From assembly GCA_964569385.1 (NCBI GenBank), contig CAZMUM010000051.1, positions 1 to 30,537 on the forward strand: a DNA stretch of 30,537 nucleotides. The letters run 5' to 3'. The notes beneath the pieces are model-generated. The model saw only the letters and a program-made list of their open reading frames with translations. It was not told the DNA's origin and ran no database searches. Shown one piece after another: positions 22,018 through 30,537 of the stretch; the first letter of the stretch is position 1; each line of letters starts with the position of its first letter. The stretch comes from JAADHX01 sp964569385. Lineage in GTDB: Bacteria > Actinomycetota > Acidimicrobiia > Acidimicrobiales > Poriferisodalaceae. The position numbers and the translations under genes are program-made.

Positions 22018-23081
22018 GCTCCCCAACAAAATCGAGAGCTGGTGAATTGAGAGCTGTCGACGATCGACCGGTCGACACTTCCGGTGGCAACGCGACGTCG
22101 CCCGCACTCGTTAGCGGCCAGCATCTTCTCGGTCTCGACGAACTTGGCCCCGCTGGCATTCAGCAGTTCCTTAGCCACACCGATCGATTCGTCGAGATCA
22201 ACCAGCGGGCGATTCCGAAGGTTCCAGCGCTGCGGGGTAAGACTGTCTGCACCTTGTTCTTCGAGGATTCAACTCGGACCAAACTCAGCTTCGAGACGGC
22301 GGCCAAGCGCTTGTCGGCCGACACCATGTCGTTCTCGGTTTCTTCATCTTCGGTCAATAAGGGCGAATCGGTTCGCGACACCGTCGAGACCATTCAAGCT
22401 ATGGGTGTCGATGCCTTCGTGGTGAGGCACAACAGCTCTGGCGTTCCATGGCAGATCACCAAATGGGTCAACGCCGAAACCTCGGTCATTAATGGCGGTG
22501 ATGGCTGGCATTCGCACCCAACTCAAGGTCTTCTCGATGCCTACACAATTTGTCAGGCTCGAAATGGGTCGGCTGGAGATGCGGCGTCGCTAGTTGGAGT
22601 TCGGATTGGTCTGATCGGCGATGTGAAGCACTCCAGGGTGGCCAGGTCCGATGTGCAGGCTTTCACTGCCCTGGGAGCCGACGTAGTGCTCATCGGCCCA
22701 GAGACGCTGATGCCACCTTCGATCGTGGGTTGGGGGATCGGTACCGGAACCGTTGAAATCGGCCAAGATCTCGACTCGTTGCTGCCAACCCTCGATGTTG
22801 TTGCCCTCCTGCGAATCCAGACCGAACGTCTTGGTGAGTCGCTAGTTCCGTCGGCTCGCGAATACACCAGCACCTATGGGATAACCGCCAAACGGCTCGG
22901 CCTGATTCGGCCAGACTCCATCATCACTCACCCAGGGCCCATGAATCGTGGTGTCGAGGTGTCGGGCGATGTGCTCGACAATCACCCTGGAGTCGTCGTC
23001 ACCAAACAGGTTGCCAATGGTGTGGCGGTCCGGATGGCTGCGCTGTTTCTGCTGATCGGATCCGGGGTCGAAGTTCTATGA
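22014..23081 (+). CDS. pyrB: Aspartate carbamoyltransferase catalytic chain
   Basis: PyrB joins carbamoyl phosphate and aspartate, the first committed step of pyrimidine synthesis. The 355 residues include the carbamoyl-phosphate loop FFEDSTRTKLSFE (S86-T89), the mobile-loop Lys116 in NKGES, VVRHNSSG, GDGWHSHPTQGLLD (His168), IGDVKHSRVARSD, LLRIQTERL and THPGPMNRGVE. About 35 residues precede the fold, a polar extension longer than in the E. coli enzyme. Sequence features (KVPALRGKTVCTLFFE, AAKRLSAD) resemble the PyrB of Pseudomonas, which needs a pseudo-dihydroorotase partner. ATG 22014 and the pyrC start overlap the flanking stops. No pyrI regulatory gene is visible. Confidence 0.96.
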   Translation: MSSPTKSRAGELRAVDDRPVDTSGGNATSPALVSGQHLLGLDELGPAGIQQFLSHTDRFVEINQRAIPKVPALRGKTVCTLFFEDSTRTKLSFETAAKRLSADTMSFSVSSSSVNKGESVRDTVETIQAMGVDAFVVRHNSSGVPWQITKWVNAETSVINGGDGWHSHPTQGLLDAYTICQARNGSAGDAASLVGVRIGLIGDVKHSRVARSDVQAFTALGADVVLIGPETLMPPSIVGWGIGTGTVEIGQDLDSLLPTLDVVALLRIQTERLGESLVPSAREYTSTYGITAKRLGLIRPDSIITHPGPMNRGVEVSGDVLDNHPGVVVTKQVANGVAVRMAALFLLIGSGVEVL

Positions 23082-24367
23082 CGGCGTTCTCGTTGCTCAT
23101 CAGGGGTGGCCAGACTGTCGATCCCACCGGCCGCCGCCGGGCCGACGTTGGCATCGTCGACGGAATGATCGAAGCAGTAGAAACCACGCTCGACCCAGAC
23201 GATGCCGCGGTGGTGCTCGATGCTTCTGATGCCGTCGTGGCGAGCGGGTTCGTCGATCTGTGCGCCAGAGTAGGGGAGCCCGGTAACGAAGCCGCCGAGA
23301 CGGTCGAATCGGCCGCCATTGGGGCCGCGGTTGGCGGTTTCACCACTATTCATTCGGCGCCAGACACCCAACCAGTTCTCGATGACCCATCGGTGGTTCG
23401 TGATCTACAACGACTTAACGCCGCTGCTCCGATTGCCGTCAAGGCCGTCGGAGCGATTACCAAAGGGTGTGCCGGAACCGATCTGGCACCAATGCGCGAG
23501 ATGGCCGCTCTCGGAGTCTCGTTGTTTTCTGACGGCGGCCGGTACATCGGAGACGGCGGGCTGATGCGGCGCGCCTTTGAGTACGTGCGGAGCGCTGAAG
23601 CGACCTTGATGGTTCATCCAGAGGCCGCCGATGTGTGCGGTGCTGGCATCATGCATGAGGGCGAGTGCTCAAGCCGAATGGGCGTGGCCGCAAGGCCAGC
23701 CGTGGCCGAGGAGATCGGTGTCGGCCGAGATCTGGCTTTGGCCAGGCTCACCGGCACCGCGGTGCACTTTCAGCGCGTCACAACCAGCGGGGCGCTAAAG
23801 CTGATCTCCATAGCCAAGGCCTTGGGCATGGCTGTCAGCTGCGATGTCACCAGCCACCACCTCGACCTAACCGACACATTGTGCTGCGGTTATGACCCGA
23901 ACACCAGGCTGAGCCCGCCCCTGCGAACCATCGACCATGTCAGGGCTCTTTGCGCTGGCGTCACCGACGGCACAATCGACGCCATTGTGTCTGACCATTG
24001 CCCTTGTGTTCCTGAATCCAAAGAGATGCCGTTCGACATGGCACCGACGGGTTCGCTTGGCTTCGAGACTACGTTCGCGGCGGCGTGGACCGCGCTCGAT
24101 ATCGGCATCGAAGACCTTCTGACACTCCTCAGTTGGCAACCAGCGAAGATCGCAAGGCTCGGCCCCGCCCATGACGGCAAGATTGCCAAAGGCCGCGCCG
24201 CCGACCTGGTCGTGCTCGACCTCGGCGAAACCTGGAGAGTATCAGGCCAACAGATGATGTCACCTAGCCGCAACACAATCCTTGAAGGACGCACTTTGAC
24301 CGGACGCGTACGGCACACAATTTCCGATGGCAACCCCGTCGTAGTCGATAACTTGGCATGTTCATGA
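23078..24367 (+). CDS. Dihydroorotase homologue, probably catalytically inactive (PyrC'-like)
   Basis: A 429-residue amidohydrolase-fold protein aligned throughout with type I dihydroorotase, but key residues are gone. The metal and substrate motif DLHxHLREPG reads DLCARVGEPG (Cys62 for His, Arg64 for His, Gly66 for Arg). The substrate Asn (M/A-NT-x-P) is Asp96. The second D of the SDDG motif, a metal ligand, is Gly153. The HxxHxS His is Arg233 (VHFQRVTT). Only H180 (VHPEA), the TxHH segment and D306 (SDHCPC) remain, and the His after DHAP is Cys310. I infer it does not hydrolyse dihydroorotate and instead supports PyrB, as PyrC' does in Pseudomonas. It overlaps pyrB and carA by ATGA each. 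Confidence 0.9.
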   Translation: MTAFSLLIRGGQTVDPTGRRRADVGIVDGMIEAVETTLDPDDAAVVLDASDAVVASGFVDLCARVGEPGNEAAETVESAAIGAAVGGFTTIHSAPDTQPVLDDPSVVRDLQRLNAAAPIAVKAVGAITKGCAGTDLAPMREMAALGVSLFSDGGRYIGDGGLMRRAFEYVRSAEATLMVHPEAADVCGAGIMHEGECSSRMGVAARPAVAEEIGVGRDLALARLTGTAVHFQRVTTSGALKLISIAKALGMAVSCDVTSHHLDLTDTLCCGYDPNTRLSPPLRTIDHVRALCAGVTDGTIDAIVSDHCPCVPESKEMPFDMAPTGSLGFETTFAAAWTALDIGIEDLLTLLSWQPAKIARLGPAHDGKIAKGRAADLVVLDLGETWRVSGQQMMSPSRNTILEGRTLTGRVRHTISDGNPVVVDNLACS

Positions 24368-25467
24368 ACGCGCCCCACAACGCCCCACCAGGACCAATAA
24401 GGCCAAGCCAGTTGGTTCTCGCCGACGGCACCGTGTTCGAGGGTGAGGCCATTGGTCAACGCTCCGAAGTTGCAACTGGTGAAGTTGTGTTCAACACCGT
24501 GATGGCGGGTTATCAAGAGGTGCTGACCGACCCGTCTTATGCCGGTCAGATCATCACCTTTACCTACCCTCACATTGGCAACTACGGCACCACGGCCGCC
24601 GACGACGAAGGCTCGTCGACGTTCTGCCGGGGTGTAGTTATCCGAGATCTAGCGCGGCGTAAGTCGAGCTGGCGCAGCGATGACCGCCTCGACAACTTTC
24701 TTCGTTACCACCGGCTAGCGGGCATCGCTGGAGTCGACACCAGAAGACTCACCAGGCACATCCGCGACTCTGGCGCCATGCCGGGCGCGTTCGGGACCGC
24801 CGCTGAGTCGGTCTTGTTGGCCGCGGCCAAGGCCGAGCCCGGAACCGCGGGGCTCGATTTGGTCGACCTGGTCAGTACCAAGGAGCCCTACACGGTCGGG
24901 ACCGGGGCCAGAAAGGTGGTGGCCTACGACCTTGGGGTAAAGACGACGATGCTTGGCTACCTTGGCGAGTTAGCCACCGTTACGGTTGTTCCCGCCGATA
25001 CACCAGCGGCCGAAGTTTTGGCCATGCACCCCGACGGCGTGTTCTTGTCTAACGGCCCTGGCGATCCAGAAGAGGCCGGGTCGATTTTGACCGAGCTCCC
25101 AAAACTTGTTGGCAAGGTACCCATATTTGGCATCTGTTTGGGCCATCAGGTTCTTGCCCTTGCTCTCGGCGGCGAGACAACCAAAATGAAGTTCGGCCAT
25201 CACGGCGGCAACGTGCCCGTCCAAGACCTCAGAACTGGCAAGGTCGAAATCACCAGCCAGAATCACAACTTCGCGGTCGTGTCTGGATCGGTGCCAGGCG
25301 TGACCGAAACCCACATCTGTCTCAACGACAACGTCATGGAGGGCATGGTGGTCAACGATGCCCCCGCGTTCAGCGTGCAGTACCACCCCGAAGCCAGCCC
25401 AGGGCCCCACGACAGCCGCTACCTGTTCGATGAGTTTGCCCAACTGATGGATGAGAGGTCTGGCTGA
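24364..25467 (+). CDS. carA: Carbamoyl-phosphate synthase small (glutaminase) subunit
   Basis: CarA releases ammonia from glutamine and passes it to CarB. Using ATG 24364 (which overlaps the pyrC' stop by ATGA; ATG 24358 is possible) the protein has 367 residues. An N-terminal domain with VVFNTVMAGYQEVLTDPSY and YPHIGNYG is followed by a class I glutaminase: FGICLGHQVLALALGG with nucleophile Cys258, VEITSQNHNFAV, and QYHPEASPGPHDS with the His and Glu of the triad. It is followed by carB with a one-base overlap (TGATG at 25465-25469), so subunits are made in equal amount. Ordinary for the family. Confidence 0.97.
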   Translation: MNAPHNAPPGPIRPSQLVLADGTVFEGEAIGQRSEVATGEVVFNTVMAGYQEVLTDPSYAGQIITFTYPHIGNYGTTAADDEGSSTFCRGVVIRDLARRKSSWRSDDRLDNFLRYHRLAGIAGVDTRRLTRHIRDSGAMPGAFGTAAESVLLAAAKAEPGTAGLDLVDLVSTKEPYTVGTGARKVVAYDLGVKTTMLGYLGELATVTVVPADTPAAEVLAMHPDGVFLSNGPGDPEEAGSILTELPKLVGKVPIFGICLGHQVLALALGGETTKMKFGHHGGNVPVQDLRTGKVEITSQNHNFAVVSGSVPGVTETHICLNDNVMEGMVVNDAPAFSVQYHPEASPGPHDSRYLFDEFAQLMDERSG

Positions 25468-28400
25468 TGCCTCGTCGCGACGACATCTCATCCATCCTCA
25501 TTATTGGTTCTGGGCCCATTGTCATTGGCCAGGGTTGTGAGTTCGACTATTCAGGCACCCAGGCCTGTCGTGTGTTGCGCGAAGACGGTTACCGGGTCGT
25601 GCTGGCCAACTCGAATCCGGCCACGATCATGACCGACCCCGACTTCGCCGATGCCACATACATCGAACCACTCGACCTCGCGGTCCTAACTGCCATCATT
25701 GCCAAGGAGCGACCCGACGCGTTGTTGCCAACTCTTGGTGGTCAGACGGCACTCAACTTGGCGATGGAGCTCGAAGCCGCTGGTGTCCTCGACGAGTACG
25801 GCGTTGAGATGATCGGCGCATCCAGCGACGCCATCGAAACCGCAGAAGACCGCCAGCTGTTCAAAGAGGCGATGACCGAGATTGGCCTCAAGTGTGCAAA
25901 GTCTGGCATTGCGCACACGATCGAGGAAGCTCGTCAGGTGGCCAAAGATGTCGGCCTGCCGATCATCGTCAGGCCGGCCTACATCCTTGGCGGCAAGGGC
26001 ACCGGGTTTGCCTACACGATGGAAGAGTTCGAGTTGGTGGCCGCTCGCGGGCTCGATGCCAGCCCAATCAGCGAGATCCTCATCGAGCAGAGCATCAAGG
26101 GTTGGAAAGAGTACGAACTCGAGGTCATGCGCGACCACGCCGACAACTGCGTGATCATATGCTCGATCGAAAACGTCGACCCGATGGGCGTACACACCGG
26201 CGACTCCATAACCGTTGCCCCCCAACAAACCCTCTCCGATGTCGAATACCAGAAACTCCGCGATGCGTCCTTTGCGTGTTTGCGTCGAGTTGGTGTCGAG
26301 ACCGGCGGTTCGAACGTGCAGTTCGCGGTCAACCCAGTCGACGGCGAGATCATCATCATCGAGATGAACCCACGGGTATCTCGCAGTTCGGCCTTGGCGT
26401 CGAAGGCCACAGGCTTTCCGATTGCCAAAATTGCCGCCCGTCTGGCCGTTGGTTACACCCTCGATGAAATCCCCAACGACATCACCAAGATGACGCCGGC
26501 CAGTTTTGAACCAACCATCGACTATGTCGTGACCAAGATCCCAAGGTGGGCGTTCGAAAAGCTACCTGGAGCCAGCGACGTGCTGGGTCCACAGATGCAG
26601 TCTGTTGGCGAAGTTATGGCCATTGGCCGTACCTTCCCCGAGAGCCTTCAAAAGGCGTTGCGTAGTCTCGAAACTGGGCGCTTTGGCCTAAATGCCGATC
26701 CAGCCGAGAACAACTACGAAGATCTAAGCGACGATGAACTGCTTCATCAATCCACTATCCCCACTCCAGACCGCCTGTTTCAAGTCGAGGCTCTGCTGCG
26801 CCGTGGCCTGAGTGTCGAACAGGTTCACGAGGCCAACTTCATCGACCCGTGGTTCCTCGATCAGATGCTTATGATCACCGAGGAGCGCGCCGCGATCGAA
26901 GCCACAGGATTCGACGAAATGGATCGACTGGCCTGGCGTCGAGCGAAACGGCTCGGATTCTCCGATGTGCAGCTTGGCTACCTGCTTGGTCGAACCGAAG
27001 CCAACGTCAGGGCGGCTCGACTCGTTGCCGGTGTCAGGGTCACTTTCAAGACCGTCGACACCTGTTCGGCCGAGTTCGACGCCGAAACGCCGTACCACTA
27101 TTCGACGTACGAAGACGAAGACGAAGTGAGGCCAGGAACCAGGCCCCGTATTCTCATTCTCGGGTCGGGCCCGAACCGCATCGGTCAAGGCATCGAGTTC
27201 GACTATTGCTGCGTTCACGCATGTTTTGCGCTCGGCGATGCCGGGTACGAAACCGTCATGGTCAACAGCAATCCCGAAACCGTCTCCACCGACTACGACA
27301 CCAGCGATCGCCTGTACTTCGAACCCCTCACCTACGAAGACGTCATGAACGTCATCGACGCCGAGGACCCAGTGGGAATCGTCGTATCGTTAGGTGGTCA
27401 GACCCCTCTGAAATTGGCCAGCGAACTGCCAGCAGACCTCATCTTGGGTACCTCGCCAGAGTCGATCGATCTAGCCGAGGACCGCGAGCGTTGGAACGCA
27501 TTGTGCGCCCAACTCGAGATTCCCCAACCTCCCGGCGGCACTGCTGTGGAGGTCGATGAGGCAATCGCGATCTGCGAACGGATTGGTTACCCAGCGCTCG
27601 TCAGGCCTTCGTACGTACTTGGTGGTCGAGCCATGACCATCGTCTATGACGATGAGTCTCTGCGCGGCGCCATGTTGGAGCTGGCGAGCTACGGATCCCT
27701 AGGGCGCGAGGGTGGCCTTTCGGCCGAGCGGCCCGTGCTCATCGACCGTTTTCTCGAAGACGCCACCGAGGTCGACGTCGACTCGGTTCGCGACAAAACC
27801 GGCGACTGGGTGCTTGGCGGAATCATGGAACACGTCGAGGAGGCCGGGGTTCATTCGGGCGACTCAGCTTGCGCCATCCCGCCCCCGAACCTCACTGCCG
27901 AGACCATCGCCGTTATCGAGAACTACACCAGACGCATAGCCGAGCGGCTCCAAGTTGTGGGGTTGTTGAATGTGCAGTTCGCGGTAAAACAGGGTCAGGT
28001 ATTCGTTATCGAGGCCAACCCAAGGGCCAGTCGAACTGTGCCGTTCGTGGCCAAGGCGACCAATGTCCCAATCGCCAAAGTGGCAGCCCGCGTAATGGCC
28101 GGATCGACCCTAGGCGAACTGCGCTCCGAGGGGCTGCTCACCGACCCAATCGATAGTGGCCATGTCGCTGTTAAAGAAGCCGTGTTGCCGTTCCAACGGT
28201 TCCCCGATGTCGACACCGTGCTTGGTCCCGAGATGCGCTCGACGGGCGAGGTTATGGGTATCGACTCGAGTTTCGGGTTGGCTTTCGCTAAGAGTCAGAT
28301 GGCAGCCGGCGGCGCCTTGCCACACTCGGGGACCGTGTTCATTTCGGTGGCAGACCGCGACAAGGAGGCCAGCCTCGGCGCGGCCCAATTGCTGGTCGAC

Positions 28401-28745
28401 CTCGGCTTCGACGTAGCCGCGACGTCTGGCACTGCGACATTCCTAGCCGACAACGACATCGAGGTTGCCCACATTGTGGCCAAGATCACCGAAGATGGTG
28501 TGCAGGGTGCCGGAATCGACGCCGTGAAGATGCTCGAAGATGGCCAGATCCAGCTCGTCATCAACACTCCCAAGGGTTCTGGTCCGCGCTCGGACGGACG
28601 CCAGATCAGGCGGGCGGCGACCGCGGCAGGCGTTCCGTGCATAACTACGGTCGCCGCGGCCAAGGCCGCAGCTGTTGGGATGCACGAGTGGCGCAACAGC
28701 GAGCTGAGTGTTACCAGCCTGCAGGAGTTCCATGCTCGGTTCTAG
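25467..28745 (+). CDS. carB: Carbamoyl-phosphate synthase large subunit
   Basis: CarB makes carbamoyl phosphate from bicarbonate, ammonia and two ATP, for pyrimidines and arginine. The 1092 residues are full length. The two homologous ATP-grasp halves each open with an ILGSGP..IGQG..FDY pattern (IGSGPIVIGQGCEFDYSGTQ near residue 12, and ILGSGPNRIGQGIEFDYCCV near 563). First half: LPTLGGQTALNLAMELE, PRVSRSSALASKATG. Second half: VSLGGQTPLKLA, NPRASRTVPFVAKATN. The C-terminal MGS-like domain (about 940-1092) contains DLGFDVAATSGTATFLADN and GSGPRSDGRQIRRAA, where UMP or other effectors normally bind. Start ATG 25467 shares a base with the carA stop. Confidence 0.97.
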   Translation: MPRRDDISSILIIGSGPIVIGQGCEFDYSGTQACRVLREDGYRVVLANSNPATIMTDPDFADATYIEPLDLAVLTAIIAKERPDALLPTLGGQTALNLAMELEAAGVLDEYGVEMIGASSDAIETAEDRQLFKEAMTEIGLKCAKSGIAHTIEEARQVAKDVGLPIIVRPAYILGGKGTGFAYTMEEFELVAARGLDASPISEILIEQSIKGWKEYELEVMRDHADNCVIICSIENVDPMGVHTGDSITVAPQQTLSDVEYQKLRDASFACLRRVGVETGGSNVQFAVNPVDGEIIIIEMNPRVSRSSALASKATGFPIAKIAARLAVGYTLDEIPNDITKMTPASFEPTIDYVVTKIPRWAFEKLPGASDVLGPQMQSVGEVMAIGRTFPESLQKALRSLETGRFGLNADPAENNYEDLSDDELLHQSTIPTPDRLFQVEALLRRGLSVEQVHEANFIDPWFLDQMLMITEERAAIEATGFDEMDRLAWRRAKRLGFSDVQLGYLLGRTEANVRAARLVAGVRVTFKTVDTCSAEFDAETPYHYSTYEDEDEVRPGTRPRILILGSGPNRIGQGIEFDYCCVHACFALGDAGYETVMVNSNPETVSTDYDTSDRLYFEPLTYEDVMNVIDAEDPVGIVVSLGGQTPLKLASELPADLILGTSPESIDLAEDRERWNALCAQLEIPQPPGGTAVEVDEAIAICERIGYPALVRPSYVLGGRAMTIVYDDESLRGAMLELASYGSLGREGGLSAERPVLIDRFLEDATEVDVDSVRDKTGDWVLGGIMEHVEEAGVHSGDSACAIPPPNLTAETIAVIENYTRRIAERLQVVGLLNVQFAVKQGQVFVIEANPRASRTVPFVAKATNVPIAKVAARVMAGSTLGELRSEGLLTDPIDSGHVAVKEAVLPFQRFPDVDTVLGPEMRSTGEVMGIDSSFGLAFAKSQMAAGGALPHSGTVFISVADRDKEASLGAAQLLVDLGFDVAATSGTATFLADNDIEVAHIVAKITEDGVQGAGIDAVKMLEDGQIQLVINTPKGSGPRSDGRQIRRAATAAGVPCITTVAAAKAAAVGMHEWRNSELSVTSLQEFHARF

Positions 28746-29709
28746 GAACCGTTCGGCCATATCGGCACTGGCTGCCGTCGATCTCACAACCGAAATTGGG
28801 TCCGTGATGCTGCCGGCCCCGGTAATGACGGCGTCTGGCACAGCCGGTCATGGAGACGAACTAGCAGCCTTTTTTGATCTGTCGGTTCTTGGCGCGGTGG
28901 TGGTGAAGTCGCTGGCTCACTTTGAGTGGAAGGGTAACCCCGCGCCTCGAGTCCACGAGACTGCTGGCGGCATGATCAACAGTGTGGGGCTGCAAGGCCC
29001 TGGTGTGGCTGCTTGGCGACAAGACGAGCTACCGGCGCTACGCCGCAGTGGTGCGCGTGTCGTGGCCAGCATCTGGGGTCGAACTATCGACGACTACAGG
29101 GCCGCCGCCGAACAACTTGGGGGCGTCGAGGGTGTTGTTGCCGTCGAGGTAAATGTCAGCTGCCCAAATCTCGAGGACAGCAAGCGAATGTTCGCCCATG
29201 ATCCAGCTATGGCAGCGGCGGTCATTGAAGCCACTGAAGTTTGTGGGCTTCCGCGCTGGGCCAAGCTGAGCCCGAACGTGACCGACATAACCGAGATTGC
29301 GGGTGCGGTGTTTAGCGCCGGTGCCGAAGCGGTAACCCTCGCCAACACTGTCATGGGCCTCGTTATCGACATTGAGACTCGTTCACCGGTGCTCGGAGGC
29401 GGGGGAGGTGGACTTTCAGGCCCCGGAATTCGGCCAGTAGCGATGCGCGCCGTGTACGAGACCAAGGCTGCGCACCCGGATCTGCCCATTATTGGCGTCG
29501 GCGGAATCTGCACCGCTGAGCACGCGGTCGAGTTCCTGATGGCGGGAGCCAGCGCCGTCCAGGTCGGGACTGCCACGTTCGCGGACCCTCGGGCTTCTAA
29601 CCTCGTGCAGACCGGCTTAACCGAGTGGTGTCGAAACCATGAGATTGAGTCGATCAGACAACTAATCGGCCGCGCTCACCAATCCCAAGAAACTGCGCAA
29701 CTTGGCTGA
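28732..29709 (+). CDS. pyrD: Dihydroorotate dehydrogenase, class 1B type
   Basis: This FMN enzyme oxidises dihydroorotate to orotate. ATG 28732, with AGGAG at 28723-28727, overlaps carB by 14 nt and gives 325 residues. Class 1B hallmarks resemble B. subtilis PyrD: GNPAPRVHETAGGMINSVGLQGPG, catalytic Cys144 in NVSCPN (class 2 has Ser), KLSPNVTDI, LANTVMG, GGLSGPGIRPVA and MAGASAVQVGTATFADP. Class 1B enzymes normally need PyrK, the Fe-S/FAD subunit, usually encoded next to pyrD, but carB abuts pyrD here and pyrF follows, so no pyrK is in the window. It is separated from pyrF by 48 nt. Confidence 0.94.
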   Translation: MLGSRNRSAISALAAVDLTTEIGSVMLPAPVMTASGTAGHGDELAAFFDLSVLGAVVVKSLAHFEWKGNPAPRVHETAGGMINSVGLQGPGVAAWRQDELPALRRSGARVVASIWGRTIDDYRAAAEQLGGVEGVVAVEVNVSCPNLEDSKRMFAHDPAMAAAVIEATEVCGLPRWAKLSPNVTDITEIAGAVFSAGAEAVTLANTVMGLVIDIETRSPVLGGGGGGLSGPGIRPVAMRAVYETKAAHPDLPIIGVGGICTAEHAVEFLMAGASAVQVGTATFADPRASNLVQTGLTEWCRNHEIESIRQLIGRAHQSQETAQLG

Positions 29710-29757
29710 GTACCTGTCGACGGACCATCGAGACACCAACAAAACCCGGGGAACTAA

Positions 29758-30480
29758 ATGAGCGCTCAAGCAGCAGCAGCCAAAGTCGATGTCGACGTTC
29801 GCGACCGGTTGGCACTGGTACTCGACGTCGACGACCTAGTTGCCGCCACCCGCTTGGCCAAACAGATGCAGCCCTATTTTGGCATCGCCAAGGTTGGGCT
29901 CGAATTGTTCAGCGCTTACGGGCCTGATTCGGTCGCGGCACTGGCCGATATGGGCTACGACGTGTTCCTCGATGCCAAGCTGCACGACATTCCCAACACT
30001 GTTGGCAAGGCCGCGAGGGTCCTTGGTGCCGTTGGTGCTCGCTATCTCACTCTTCACGCATTCGGCGGGGTCGACATGCTCAAGGCTGGGGTCGAAGGTC
30101 TCACTATTGGTGCCGAGCGGGCCGGGCTCGAAACACCGACCGCACTTGCCGTCACCATTCTTACCTCCGACGGAGACGCACCACCACACATTCTTGCCAA
30201 ACGAGTTCAGATAGCTCTCGAAGGCGGCTGTGGCGGAATTATCTGCGCTGCTAGCGACGTGGCCGAAGCCAAGCAGTACGCACCACGTTTCACCACGGTT
30301 GTGCCAGGGATTCGTCTGGCTGGCACCGACAGCCACGATCAAGCCCGCGTCGCCACACCAGCCGCCGCCATCGACTCTGGCGCCGACATTTTGGTCATCG
30401 GCCGCACCGTCACCGAAGCCGACGACCCAGTCGCCGCCGCCGAGGCCGTCACGGCCGAAGTAAGAGACGCTCTGGGTTAG
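29758..30480 (+). CDS. pyrF: Orotidine 5'-phosphate decarboxylase, type 1
   Basis: PyrF decarboxylates OMP to UMP, the last step of the pathway. The 240 residues form a TIM barrel with RLALVLDVDDL (first catalytic strand Asp), KVGLELFSAYG, the catalytic DAKLHDIPNT (D72, K74, D77), VTILTSDG, PGIRLAG and IGRTVTEADDP (phosphate site). The type 1 signature differs from the longer type 2 PyrF of mycobacteria and streptomycetes. ATG 29758 has GGGGAA at 29748-29753. The 57 bases after its stop to the window edge show no feature, and pyrE is not present in the window. Confidence 0.95.
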   Translation: MSAQAAAAKVDVDVRDRLALVLDVDDLVAATRLAKQMQPYFGIAKVGLELFSAYGPDSVAALADMGYDVFLDAKLHDIPNTVGKAARVLGAVGARYLTLHAFGGVDMLKAGVEGLTIGAERAGLETPTALAVTILTSDGDAPPHILAKRVQIALEGGCGGIICAASDVAEAKQYAPRFTTVVPGIRLAGTDSHDQARVATPAAAIDSGADILVIGRTVTEADDPVAAAEAVTAEVRDALG

Positions 30481-30537
30481 TTCAGCGGCGTCGCGACACC
30501 TTTGGTATCGCTCCACTCGCTGAGTTTGTCCAGCGGC

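Noticed and set aside
30481..30537. Terminator after pyrF
   Set aside because: The remaining 57 bases show no stem followed by a T-run; a terminator may lie beyond the window.

Overview
The window reads as a chromosomal segment from a mid-to-high GC actinomycete, most likely of the class Acidimicrobiia (inference). Three things suggest this. The gene order rarA / DUF948 / small membrane protein / alaS / ruvX / mltG / aroE, then aroB / pepQ / efp / nusB, then pyrR-pyrB-pyrC-carA-carB, follows a familiar actinobacterial backbone. There is a DUF222/HNH gene of the actinobacterial 13E12 type. The type IV pilus genes lack an outer-membrane secretin. Almost all genes lie on the plus strand, mostly with 1-14 nt overlaps. 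No tRNA or rRNA gene was seen, and no gene-free stretch exceeds 300 bases; the longest are 11875-11988 and 18175-18375.

Layout. 1-1701: 3' end of rarA, a YjbR/MmcQ-like protein and two small membrane-anchored proteins. 1752-6950: alaS, ruvX, mltG, aroE. 7032-15110: a compact type IV pilus locus with a PilT-type ATPase carrying an MshEN-like N-terminus, PilC, two tandem pilins, PilD, a 37-residue candidate ORF, a PilM-PilN fusion, PilO and a PilP-like protein. 15098-15212: a 34-bp repeat in 3.4 copies, each full copy a hairpin. 15217-16227: aroB. 16282-18174 (minus): a large DUF222/HNH protein with acidic and proline-rich linkers. 18376-21336: pepQ, efp, nusB and an SDR. 21394-30480: the pyrimidine operon pyrR-pyrB-pyrC-carA-carB-pyrD-pyrF.

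The pyr operon is the most interesting part. Its leader holds a hairpin matching the PyrR-binding loop, directly abutting the pyrR ribosome-binding site. A strong intrinsic terminator lies inside codons 9-15 of pyrR, which suggests translation-coupled attenuation. The 'PyrC' has lost nearly all dihydroorotase metal and substrate residues, so it is probably a structural pseudo-dihydroorotase partner of PyrB, like PyrC' of Pseudomonas. The PyrD is of the 1B (PyrK-dependent) type, yet no pyrK is present.

The pilus locus makes a monoderm T4P machine: PilD processes the pilins, PilC and the ATPase drive pilus dynamics, and PilM-PilN/PilO/PilP-like form the alignment complex. No separate PilB extension ATPase is visible. 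All calls come from reading the sequence; no database search was run.
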